This document shows positions 16,611 through 24,157 of a stretch of 64,000 nt of DNA, in pieces. Positions within the stretch are counted from its first letter, which is position 1. Each line of letters begins with the position of its first letter. The stretch covers positions 200,775 to 264,774 of the forward strand of contig NZ_JADMLH010000009.1 of assembly GCF_016464385.1 (NCBI RefSeq). The letters run 5' to 3'. Source of the stretch: Nucisporomicrobium flavum (lineage in GTDB: Bacteria; Actinomycetota; Actinomycetes; Mycobacteriales; Micromonosporaceae). The notes under the pieces were generated by a model that saw only the letters and a program-made list of their open reading frames with translations, was not told the origin of the DNA and did not search any database. The translations under genes and the position numbers were made by a program.

Positions 16611-17765
16611 TCAGGCCAGCTCGTGCAGCCGCTCACGGGGGAACCCGACGGCGGCGGGTTCCAGCGCGCCGCAGTCCAGCCCGCGCAGCAGGTAACCGGC
16701 GAGGGCACGCGCGGTGGCCGGCTCGTCGAGGATGCCGCCGGCCTGCCGTTCGAGGTAGCGCCGTAGCCGCAGCACCGCCGCGTCGACACCGTCGGCGAAG
16801 AACGCGTACGTCGCCGCGAAGCGGGTGGGCAGCTGGGCGGGGTGCAGGTCCCAGCCCTGGTAGTAGCCGCGTTCGAGGGAGCGCCGGACGAGCCGGTGGT
16901 GCAGCGCCCACGCCTCGTGCACCGCGACGCCGGAGCCGACCGGGAGGATGTTGGTGGAGCCGTCGGACAGGCGTACGCCCGTGCCGGCCGCGGCCGCCTG
17001 CATGACCGCCTTCGCGTAGTCGGCCGCCGGGTGGTCCATGGCCTGGTACGCCGCCGCCACTCCGGCCGCCGCGCTGTAGTCGTACGTGCCGTAGTGCAGT
17101 CCCGCGCAGCGCCCCTCGGCGGCGGTGATGAGCCGGGCGACCGTGGCCGTGCCGTCGGCACCGAGCACGGCGGCCGGCAGCTCGATCTGGATCTCGAAGC
17201 GCAGCGTGCCCTCCGGCAGCGCGTACGCGCACTCGAGCCGCCGGCACAGCTCGGCCATCGCCGTGACCTGGTCGGGCCCGCTCACCTTGGGCAGCGTGAC
17301 GACGAACGGGTGCTGGTAGTGCGCCAGCCACAGGTCGAGCGTGCGCAGCGCCCGCCGCCGGGTGGGCTCCTCCAGCGACTTGATCCGTACGCCCACGAAC
17401 GGCGGGCGGGGACCGTCCAGCAGCACCGCCGCGGCGTCCCGGACGGCTGCGTCCTCCTGGTCGTCGCCGCGGACGCCGTAGCCGTCCTCGAAGTCGACGC
17501 GCAGGTCCTCGATCGGCTCGGTGCCGAGCTTGGCGCGGACCCGCTCCTCCAGCGCGGCGGGGAACGGCAGGGGTGGGTGCTCGTCGAGCGCGGTGAGCGC
17601 CTGCCGCCCCCAGTCGCGGAACCCCGCCACCCGGTCGGCGGGGACGTAGACGGTGTGCACCGGCTGCCGCCCGGCGCGTTCGCCCGGGTAGCGGGCCTTG
17701 AGGAACGCGTCGTGGGCGGCGAGCCGGTGCTCGAGCGCGGCGTAGTCGTCGTCGCTGAGCCGCAC
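16611..17765 (-). CDS. CitE/HpcH-like aldolase-fold protein (DUF6986-type)
   Basis: 384 aa from GTG 17765, 2 nt after the malate synthase stop. It has the TIM-barrel lyase pattern of HpcH/CitE proteins: DLRVDFEDGYGVRGDD resembles the acidic metal/substrate loop, RFEIQIELPAAVLG carries the metal-binding glutamate strand, and GLHYGTYDYSAAAG is a further conserved loop. CitE-like enzymes cleave or form beta-hydroxy acyl-CoA or malyl-type bonds. Its tight coupling to malate synthase suggests a role with glyoxylate or malyl-CoA, but that is inference. No other start codon has better spacing. Confidence 0.75.
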   Translation of the reverse strand: MRLSDDDYAALEHRLAAHDAFLKARYPGERAGRQPVHTVYVPADRVAGFRDWGRQALTALDEHPPLPFPAALEERVRAKLGTEPIEDLRVDFEDGYGVRGDDQEDAAVRDAAAVLLDGPRPPFVGVRIKSLEEPTRRRALRTLDLWLAHYQHPFVVTLPKVSGPDQVTAMAELCRRLECAYALPEGTLRFEIQIELPAAVLGADGTATVARLITAAEGRCAGLHYGTYDYSAAAGVAAAYQAMDHPAADYAKAVMQAAAAGTGVRLSDGSTNILPVGSGVAVHEAWALHHRLVRRSLERGYYQGWDLHPAQLPTRFAATYAFFADGVDAAVLRLRRYLERQAGGILDEPATARALAGYLLRGLDCGALEPAAVGFPRERLHELA

Positions 17766-17767
17766 GG

Positions 17768-19315
17768 TCAGTCGATGGAGTCGTAGGCGGCGGTGGTGAG
17801 GAAGTCGGCGAAGTCGTCGGCGAGCGCGACGCGTTCGAACAGCTTGCGGGCGTCGTCGAAGCGGCCGGCGGCCCACACCTCGTCGCCCACCGCCTCGCGG
17901 ATCTTCGCCAGCTCCTCGTCCTCGATGCGCCCGACGAGGTCGGCGGTGATCGGCGTGCCGTCCTCGAGGCGTACGTCGTTGTGGATCCACTGCCAGACCT
18001 GCGACCGGGAGATCTCGGCGGTGGCGGCGTCCTCCATGAGGTTGAAGATCGCGACCGCACCGTTGCCGCGCAGCCAGGCCTCCAGGTACTGCAGGGCGAC
18101 GGAGACGTTGTTGCGCAGGCCCGTCTCGGTCACCGCACTCCCGGTGGCCGCCACGTTGAGCAGGTCCTCGGCCGCCACGTCGACGTCGGGGCGCTGCTTG
18201 CCGAGCTGGTTGGGCCGGTCGCCGAGCACCCGGTCGAAGATCTCCCGGCAGACCGGCACGAGGTCGGGGTGCGCCACCCAGGAGCCGTCGAAGCCGTCCC
18301 CGGCCTCGCGCTCCTTGTCCTCGCGGACCTTGGCGAGCGCGACCTCGTTGACGGCCGGGTCGCGCCGGCTGGGGATGAACGCCGCCATGCCGCCCATCGC
18401 GAAGGCGCCGCGCCGGTGGCAGGTGGCCACCAGAAGTTCCGTGTACGCCCGCATGAACGGCGCCGTCATCGTGACCGCCGCCCGGTCCGGCAGCACCATC
18501 GAGGGGTTGTCGCGGAAATACTTGATGATGCTGAACAGGTAGTCCCAGCGGCCGGCGTTGAGCCCGGAGATGTGTGGGCGCAGCGCCCACAGGATCTCGT
18601 CCATCTCGAACGCGGCGGGGATCGTCTCGATGAGCACGGTCGCCCGGATCGTGCCCACCGGGATGCCGAGCGCCTCCTGCGCGTAGGTGAAGACGTCGTT
18701 CCACAGGGCGGCCTCGTGGTGCGACTCCATCTTGGGCAGGTAGAGGTAGGGCCCGCTGCCACGGGAGAGCAGCTCGGCGGCGTTGTGGAAGAAGTAGAGG
18801 CCGAAGTCGACGAGGGCGCCGACGGCCGGCTCGCCGTCGACGGGCAGGTGCCGCTCGTCGAGGTGCCAGCCGCGCGGGCGCATGACGATCGTCGGGTACG
18901 GCCCCGGGCCGAGCTCGTAGGTCTTGGCGTCGGTCTTGAGCGTGATGGTGCGCCGGATGGCGTCGAACAGGTTCTGCTGACCGTCGACCACGTTGGCCCA
19001 GTGCGGGGTGTTCGCGTCCTCCATGTCGGCCAGCCATACCTTCGCGCCGGAGTTGAGCGCGTTGATGGTCATCTTGCGCTCGGTCGGGCCGGTGATCTCG
19101 ACCCGCCGGTCGGTGAGGTCGGCGGGCGCGGGCGGCACGGTCCAGTCCCCGGCGCGGATCTCGGCGGTCTCGGGCAGGAAGCCCAGCGTGCCGCCGGCGG
19201 CGATCTCGGCGCGGCGCTCGGCACGGCGGGCCAGCAGCTCGTTGCGGCGAGGACGGAAGCGGCGGTTCAGCTCGGCGACGAACGCCAGGGCCTCGTCGGA
19301 CAGGATCTCGGTCAC
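17768..19315 (-). CDS. aceB: Malate synthase A
   Basis: 515 aa, the length of isoform A. It condenses glyoxylate with acetyl-CoA to malate. Signatures include [17 protein letters not shown], the metal-site stretch [17 protein letters not shown] and the class signature [15 protein letters not shown]. The GTG start has a GAAGGGAG ribosome-binding site 9 nt upstream. No isocitrate lyase is nearby; allantoin genes are, so here it probably serves ureide-derived glyoxylate rather than acetate growth. It is coupled to the downstream CitE-like gene. Confidence 0.95.
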   Translation of the reverse strand: MTEILSDEALAFVAELNRRFRPRRNELLARRAERRAEIAAGGTLGFLPETAEIRAGDWTVPPAPADLTDRRVEITGPTERKMTINALNSGAKVWLADMEDANTPHWANVVDGQQNLFDAIRRTITLKTDAKTYELGPGPYPTIVMRPRGWHLDERHLPVDGEPAVGALVDFGLYFFHNAAELLSRGSGPYLYLPKMESHHEAALWNDVFTYAQEALGIPVGTIRATVLIETIPAAFEMDEILWALRPHISGLNAGRWDYLFSIIKYFRDNPSMVLPDRAAVTMTAPFMRAYTELLVATCHRRGAFAMGGMAAFIPSRRDPAVNEVALAKVREDKEREAGDGFDGSWVAHPDLVPVCREIFDRVLGDRPNQLGKQRPDVDVAAEDLLNVAATGSAVTETGLRNNVSVALQYLEAWLRGNGAVAIFNLMEDAATAEISRSQVWQWIHNDVRLEDGTPITADLVGRIEDEELAKIREAVGDEVWAAGRFDDARKLFERVALADDFADFLTTAAYDSID

Positions 19316-19414
19316 GGGCGGCGACTCCCTTCAACGGCGAAGGCTTTCCCGTACCGTATCGGTCCGCGGACCCACCCGCTCCCGGGCTGTGGACAACGTC
19401 TCGCCGGGACGGGC

Positions 19415-19448
19415 GCAGCGGCCCCCGCGGGGAACCGAGGGCCGCTGC
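19415..19448. terminator. Perfect 10-bp stem hairpin
   Basis: GCAGCGGCCC (19415-19424) pairs with GGGCCGCTGC (19439-19448) across 14 nt. It lies between the stop of the DUF1996 gene (19486) and the start of malate synthase (19315), so it probably ends the DUF1996 transcript. CTTTAT follows on the + strand only. Confidence 0.55.
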
Positions 19449-19485
19449 CTTTATCACCCCTCCGGCTGGGGATGACCGGAAGAGG

Positions 19486-20877
19486 TCAGAAGTTGCCGAA
19501 CGAGTCGCACTTGGCCTTCTGGGTGATGCAGTTGCGTACCCGCTGGGCCAGCGGCTTGGTCTCCCAGGCGTTCATGAAGTCGCCGTGCATCGACGACGCC
19601 ATGCCGCTGGAGAGCTGGAAGCCGGCGCTGCTGCCGCTGGTCGGGTAGCCGATCACGAACGAGATCGACGGGATCGCGACCGGGAACCTGCCGCTGGCGC
19701 AGGTGCCGTCCGGGCCGGTCGGGCCGACGTGCGACTTGTGGTCGGGGCTGTCCAGGTGCACGCCGTCCCAGCAGTCCGGGAACGTCAGCTGGTACGTCAG
19801 CTCCGCGGTCTTCGCGCACACCGGCCAGTTGCCGTCGGCGCTGCGGCCCGTCTCGCCGCCCGCACCGGCGCACCAGAACTGTGCGGGGGCGCCCTTGCCG
19901 GTGGCGACCTGCTTCTTGGCGTCGCCGGTGATCATCCGGAAGCCCTCCGGGAACGGCACGGTCTTCGTCGGGTCCTTCAGCCGGGAGCCGTAGTAGACGG
20001 TGACGCCGTGCGGGTCGACCGGCTTGCCGTTCTCCAGCAGCGTGGGGATCCAGTACGCCGACCGGTCCTCCTTCGGCTCGCAGCTGGTCTCCAGGCCGGC
20101 GAACAACGACGCGTTGGTCGAGGCGGCGCTGGTGCTCTTGTTGCCCATGAAGGTGTGCAGGTGCGAGGCGCCGGCCATGCCGGGGAAGACGATGGGGTCG
20201 TCGGACAGGCGGTGGCTCACCTTGCAGCTGGCGTTGAACTCGGGCACCCGCACATTGCCGGCCGGCACGGGCTTCGCCACGGTCGCGTTGTACTCGGCGA
20301 GCTGCTTGTCCCACTTCGCCTTGTCAACAGGCACCCAGCCGTCCCCCGTGGGTACCGAGGGAGCTGGAGCCGGCGCCGCAGCACCGCCGAGGGTGAACCA
20401 GTTGAGGTTCACGAAGTCGCTCTTCTGCGCGCTCTTCATGACGGCGAACACGGTCTGCGCGCCCGCAGGCACGGACTTCGCCGTCGCGGTGACCGTGGTC
20501 CACTTCTGCCAGCCGCCCGTACGCGCCACCGGGAACGTCGCGAGCAGCGTGCCGGTCTGCGAGCCGAGGTGCAGCTCCACCGACCCGCCGGCGCTGTTGT
20601 CGGAGGCGATCCGGGCGGACAGCGCCGTACCCGTGACCGCCACGCCGTCGAAGCGCAGCCAGTCGCCGTCCGCGAGCCAGCCCACGTTCTTGCCGCCGTC
20701 GGCGTCGCCGGTGCCCTCGGTCTGCGCGCCCGACTGCGCGGCGTACGACTCGGCCTGCAGGCGGCCCGCGACGGTGGTCTCGTCGGCGCTGGCGCCCGCG
20801 ATGTAGACACCGCTGGCGCCGAGGGCGGCGGTCACCGCGCCGGCCAGCACGATATGGGTGAGGCGTCGACGCTTCAT
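19486..20877 (-). CDS. Secreted CBM6-DUF1996 protein
   Basis: 463 aa from ATG 20877, with GAAGGA 6 nt upstream. A signal peptide (MKRRRLTHIVLAGAVTAALG, cleaved near ASA-DE) is followed by a carbohydrate-binding family 6-like domain at about 33-165 (LQAESYAAQSGAQTEGTGD, WLRFDGVAV). A short Pro/Ala linker leads to DUF1996 at about 195-463, with FPGMAGASHLHTFMGNKSTS and GRFPVAIPSISFVIGYP. DUF1996 proteins are secreted by actinobacteria and fungi and are often linked to polysaccharide degradation; the reaction is unknown. It interrupts two groups of purine catabolic genes but has no clear link to them. Confidence 0.88.
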   Translation of the reverse strand: MKRRRLTHIVLAGAVTAALGASGVYIAGASADETTVAGRLQAESYAAQSGAQTEGTGDADGGKNVGWLADGDWLRFDGVAVTGTALSARIASDNSAGGSVELHLGSQTGTLLATFPVARTGGWQKWTTVTATAKSVPAGAQTVFAVMKSAQKSDFVNLNWFTLGGAAAPAPAPSVPTGDGWVPVDKAKWDKQLAEYNATVAKPVPAGNVRVPEFNASCKVSHRLSDDPIVFPGMAGASHLHTFMGNKSTSAASTNASLFAGLETSCEPKEDRSAYWIPTLLENGKPVDPHGVTVYYGSRLKDPTKTVPFPEGFRMITGDAKKQVATGKGAPAQFWCAGAGGETGRSADGNWPVCAKTAELTYQLTFPDCWDGVHLDSPDHKSHVGPTGPDGTCASGRFPVAIPSISFVIGYPTSGSSAGFQLSSGMASSMHGDFMNAWETKPLAQRVRNCITQKAKCDSFGNF

Positions 20878-21035
20878 CACAATTCCTTCGCTTCGGCAGA
20901 GCGTTTCCGCGAAGGAGTATGCGCAGCTCACATGGCTTGCATCAAGGCGCGAAAGAAGATTTCAGAATGGGCCGGAGAAGCGTCGCTGGTCGCCGCCGTA
21001 CCGTTTCCCGATAACATTTTTCCCGGGCCTGAACC

Positions 21036-22385
21036 TTAATTCTTCCTTAACCGGGAAGCCGCCCGGCGGGCCCCCCGCGCCAGCGCCTCGGCGTCCGCGT
21101 GGACCAGCTCGCCGCGCTCCACCACCGGGCGGCCGCCGACCAGCGCCAGCTCCACCGGCGCCGCCGGGCCGAACACCAGCGCCGCCACCTTGTCGGCGAT
21201 GCCCTCGTGGCCGAGCCCGTCGAGGCGCCACAGCACGAGGTCCGCGAGCTTACCGGCCTCCAGCGAGCCGAGGTCGTCCTGCCGGCCCAGGCAGCGCGCC
21301 CCGCCGATTGTGCCCATCCGCAACGACTCCCGCGCCGTCAGCGCCGCCGGGCCGCCGCGCAGCCGGGCCACGTACAGCGCCTGGCGCAGCTCCTCGCCGA
21401 GGTGCGCGGCCTCCTGCGACGCCGAGCCGTCCACGCCCAGCCCCACCGGCACGCCGGCGTCCAGCAGGTCCCGCACGCGGGCCAGGCCGGCGCCCAGGCG
21501 GGCGTTCGAGCTGGGACAGTGCGCCACCCCGGTGCCGGTCGCGCCGAGCCGTGCCACGGCCGCGTCGTCCAGGTGTACGCCGTGAGCCAGCCACACGTCG
21601 TCACCGAGCCAGCCGAGGCTCTCCGCGTACTCCACCGGGGTGCAGCCGAACTTCTCCCGGCAGAAGTCCTCCTCGTCGGCGGTCTCGGCGAGGTGGGTGT
21701 GCAGGCGTACGCCCCTGCGACGGGCCAGGTCGGCGGCCTCGCGCATCAGCCGCGACGTCACGGAGAACGGCGAGCACGGCGCGACGCCGACCCGTAGCAG
21801 CGACTCCGGCGACGGGTCGTGCCAGCGGTCGATGGCGGCCTCGGTGGCGGCCAGCGCGGCGTCGGTCTCCTCGACCACGTGGTCCGGCGGCAGCCCGCCC
21901 TGCGACTCCCCCAGGTCCATGGAACCGCGCGTCGGATGGAACCGCAGGCCGATCCGCTGGGCCGCCTCGATCTCCGCGGCGAGCACGTCACCGCCGTCGC
22001 GCGGGAACACGTAGTGGTGGTCCAGGCTGGTCGTACAGCCCGACAACGCCAGCCAGCCCAGTCCCGCGCCCGCCGCCGCGCCGACCGTCTCGGCGTCGAT
22101 GCGGCCCCAGATCGGGTACAGCATGGTGAGCCAGCCGAACAGCGTCTCGTCCTGCGCCAGGCCCCGCGTCGCCCACTGGTACAGGTGGTGGTGCGTGTTG
22201 ATCAGGCCCGGCGTCACCAGGCAGCCGGTGCCGTCGACGCGGCGTACCGAGCCGTGGAACCGGCCCGCGTGGCCGGACCCGACCGTCACGATCCGGCCGT
22301 CGTCGCCGACCACCACGTGCCCGTCGGCGTACTCGGTGCCGGCCGCGTCGACCGTGGCCACCGCCGCGTTCTCGATGAGGATCAC
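21036..22385 (-). CDS. Amidohydrolase, probable 8-oxoguanine deaminase
   Basis: 449 aa from GTG 22385, whose GTGA overlaps the urate oxidase stop. It is a class III amidohydrolase with the metal site visible: PGLINTHHHLYQWATRG, HTHLAET (with EEDFCREKFG after it), WLAHGVHLDD and GVDGSASQEAAH. This set fits the 8-oxoguanine/guanine/TrzN-like deaminases; 8-oxoguanine deamination yields urate, which matches its coupling to urate oxidase. Guanine itself or another purine cannot be excluded. The terminal region (LRKN) lies next to an A/T-richer gap. Confidence 0.8.
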   Translation of the reverse strand: MILIENAAVATVDAAGTEYADGHVVVGDDGRIVTVGSGHAGRFHGSVRRVDGTGCLVTPGLINTHHHLYQWATRGLAQDETLFGWLTMLYPIWGRIDAETVGAAAGAGLGWLALSGCTTSLDHHYVFPRDGGDVLAAEIEAAQRIGLRFHPTRGSMDLGESQGGLPPDHVVEETDAALAATEAAIDRWHDPSPESLLRVGVAPCSPFSVTSRLMREAADLARRRGVRLHTHLAETADEEDFCREKFGCTPVEYAESLGWLGDDVWLAHGVHLDDAAVARLGATGTGVAHCPSSNARLGAGLARVRDLLDAGVPVGLGVDGSASQEAAHLGEELRQALYVARLRGGPAALTARESLRMGTIGGARCLGRQDDLGSLEAGKLADLVLWRLDGLGHEGIADKVAALVFGPAAPVELALVGGRPVVERGELVHADAEALARGARRAASRLRKN

Positions 22386-23242
22386 AGGTACCACTCCGCG
22401 CGGGCCGGCGGCGCGTCGTCGCGGGTCACCGTGCCCTCGATCAGGCCGTACGGCCGGTCCCCGGCGATGAACACCTCCCCCGGGTTCGCCAGGTCGAACG
22501 GCGACAGGTCGGCGAGGTAGTGGTGCCTGTTCGGCAGCGCCAGCCGGATCTCCGCGATCTCGGGGCGGCTCTCCAGCACCCGGCTGCCCATCGAGAACAG
22601 CGTCTGCTGCAGCGAAAGGCTGTACGTGTTGACGAACGCGTTCACCATCGCGTCCTTGGCCTTCTCGAACGACTCCGCCCAGTCCGTGGTGTCGGACAGG
22701 TGCCGCCAGCGCGCGTCGACCTCGGTGGCGAGGATGCGGTCGGTGGTCTCGGCCAGCGTCGTGTAGCGGTCGCGGCGGAACCCGTGGAACTCCGACGCCG
22801 TCGAGTTCAGCACCACGAGATCCTTCAGGCCGGACACGACCTGCGTGAAGCTCTCCTCCACGGTGACGACGCACAGGCGCGTGAAGTCGCCCTTGCGGCG
22901 GAACGAGTGCGGGCCCAGCCGCTCCCAGCCGGTTGCCTCGATCGTCACCCGGGCGCGGACCACCTGCGGCTGGGTGCCGACGAAGTGCCGGGCCAGCAGC
23001 AGCGCGAACGCCTCGGGCTGCCCGGCGCCGTGCTGCTTCGCGAACGCGTACACCGTGTTCTTCATCGTGTCGGTCGGCAGGACGCCCGCGTTGTCGCCGG
23101 TCAGGTGGGTCGCCGTCAGGTCACCGGACAGCGCGGTGCCCACCGTGAACTCGGTCAGCCCGTGCGTGTCGCCGTCCCGGGTGACCTGCACGAGCCGGGT
23201 CTCCGCCTTGCCGTAACGGTTGGGTCCCAGCACGATCGCCAC
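22382..23242 (-). CDS. uox: Urate oxidase (uricase)
   Basis: 286 aa, full length for a cofactor-free uricase of two T-fold repeats. It oxidises urate with O2 to 5-hydroxyisourate. Catalytic region residues are visible: NRYGKAETRLVQV (Lys of the Lys-Thr dyad), LPTDTMKNTVYAFAK (Thr) and NRHHYLADLSPF (His). It starts 3 nt after the HIU hydrolase stop and shares a GTGA overlap with the deaminase gene. Cytoplasmic; the H2O2 produced would need a catalase, which is not in the cluster. Confidence 0.96.
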   Translation of the reverse strand: MAIVLGPNRYGKAETRLVQVTRDGDTHGLTEFTVGTALSGDLTATHLTGDNAGVLPTDTMKNTVYAFAKQHGAGQPEAFALLLARHFVGTQPQVVRARVTIEATGWERLGPHSFRRKGDFTRLCVVTVEESFTQVVSGLKDLVVLNSTASEFHGFRRDRYTTLAETTDRILATEVDARWRHLSDTTDWAESFEKAKDAMVNAFVNTYSLSLQQTLFSMGSRVLESRPEIAEIRLALPNRHHYLADLSPFDLANPGEVFIAGDRPYGLIEGTVTRDDAPPARAEWYL

Positions 23243-23245
23243 GCG

Positions 23246-23608
23246 TCAGCTCCCTCGGTAGGTGGTGTAGCCGTACCGGCTCAGCAGCAGCGGCACGTGG
23301 TAGTTCCGGTCCGGGTCGTGCACCTGGAACGCCACGGTGATCTCCGGGAAGAACACCTCGCCGCCCAGGTACGGCTCCACATAGAACACCAGCCGGTAGC
23401 CGCCGGCCTGCCAGTCGTGCACCGGCAGGCGGTGCTTCAGCCGGCCGTCGTCATCCGTACGCCCCTCAGCGAGCAGCCGCCACCCGTCCGAGTCGCGGCG
23501 CTCGAGGCGCACGTACACGTCGCGGGCGGGCTCGCCCGACACCGTGTCCAGGATGTGCGTGGAGATGCGTGCCCGGGTCTCCGCCGCGAACCGCTCACCC
23601 GAGCTCAT
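23246..23608 (-). CDS. uraH: 5-Hydroxyisourate hydrolase
   Basis: 120 aa, a transthyretin-like protein ending in the diagnostic YRGS. It hydrolyses 5-hydroxyisourate to OHCU. The N-terminal ISTHILDTVSGEPARDVYV carries the conserved histidine, and GRLKHRLPV and YHVPLLLSRYGYTTYRGS complete the site. The start overlaps the end of uraD by 14 nt, so translation is coupled. The gene sits between uraD and uox in pathway order. Confidence 0.96.
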   Translation of the reverse strand: MSSGERFAAETRARISTHILDTVSGEPARDVYVRLERRDSDGWRLLAEGRTDDDGRLKHRLPVHDWQAGGYRLVFYVEPYLGGEVFFPEITVAFQVHDPDRNYHVPLLLSRYGYTTYRGS

Positions 23609-24089
23609 CGAGCAGCCTCTCCAGCCGCAGCAGCGCGATCCGGCGCAGCTGGTCGGCGACGATGGGCCGCTCGGCCGCCTCGTCGTTGCCGAGCCGCTCC
23701 CGGGCGGCCGCGAGGATCTCCGCCCGGCTCCGGCCGCTCGCGAAGATCAAAAACACGTGCCCGAACTTCTCCTCGTACGCCCGGTTGGCCGCGATCAGCG
23801 CCTCCGCCGTGGCCTCGTCCGCGTCGGCCGCCGCGGACTGCTCCCGGCGCGACCAGGCTGCCTCCTTCGAGTCGCCCGCGGCGCGCTCCCCGATGCGCGG
23901 GTGCGCGGACAGCGCCGCCAGCACGTCGGGCCGGCCCAGGTCGCGCAGCGCGGCGTCCGCCGCCGCCACGATCGCCTGCCGGGACGGGTACGGGCGCCCC
24001 GCGATCATCGCGGCGACCCAGCCCGGAGCCGCGCACACGGCGGACAGCTCACCCGCGGGCAGGGAGTTGAACGCCTCGACGCCGCCCAC
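23595..24089 (-). CDS. uraD: OHCU decarboxylase
   Basis: 164 aa. It decarboxylates 2-oxo-4-hydroxy-4-carboxy-5-ureidoimidazoline to S-allantoin. Signature residues are in AHPRIGERA (catalytic His), SKEAAWSRREQSA and the helix EEKFGHVFLIFASGRS. It is first in the uraD-uraH-uox-deaminase operon. The GTG at 24089 is preceded by GGGGGT. The 68 bp before it are shared with the divergent helicase gene and must hold both promoters; no operator was recognised. Confidence 0.93.
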   Translation of the reverse strand: MGGVEAFNSLPAGELSAVCAAPGWVAAMIAGRPYPSRQAIVAAADAALRDLGRPDVLAALSAHPRIGERAAGDSKEAAWSRREQSAAADADEATAEALIAANRAYEEKFGHVFLIFASGRSRAEILAAARERLGNDEAAERPIVADQLRRIALLRLERLLDELG

Positions 24090-24157
24090 CGATCACCCCC
24101 TGGATCTCCGCCGACAGTCAATCACAGCCGCCGCGGCCCGTACGCCAGACTTGTCCG

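Noticed and set aside
16611-19457. 948-codon open frame through malate synthase and the aldolase gene
   Set aside because: Codons before 17765 are an out-of-frame shadow of aceB; the aldolase begins at GTG 17765.
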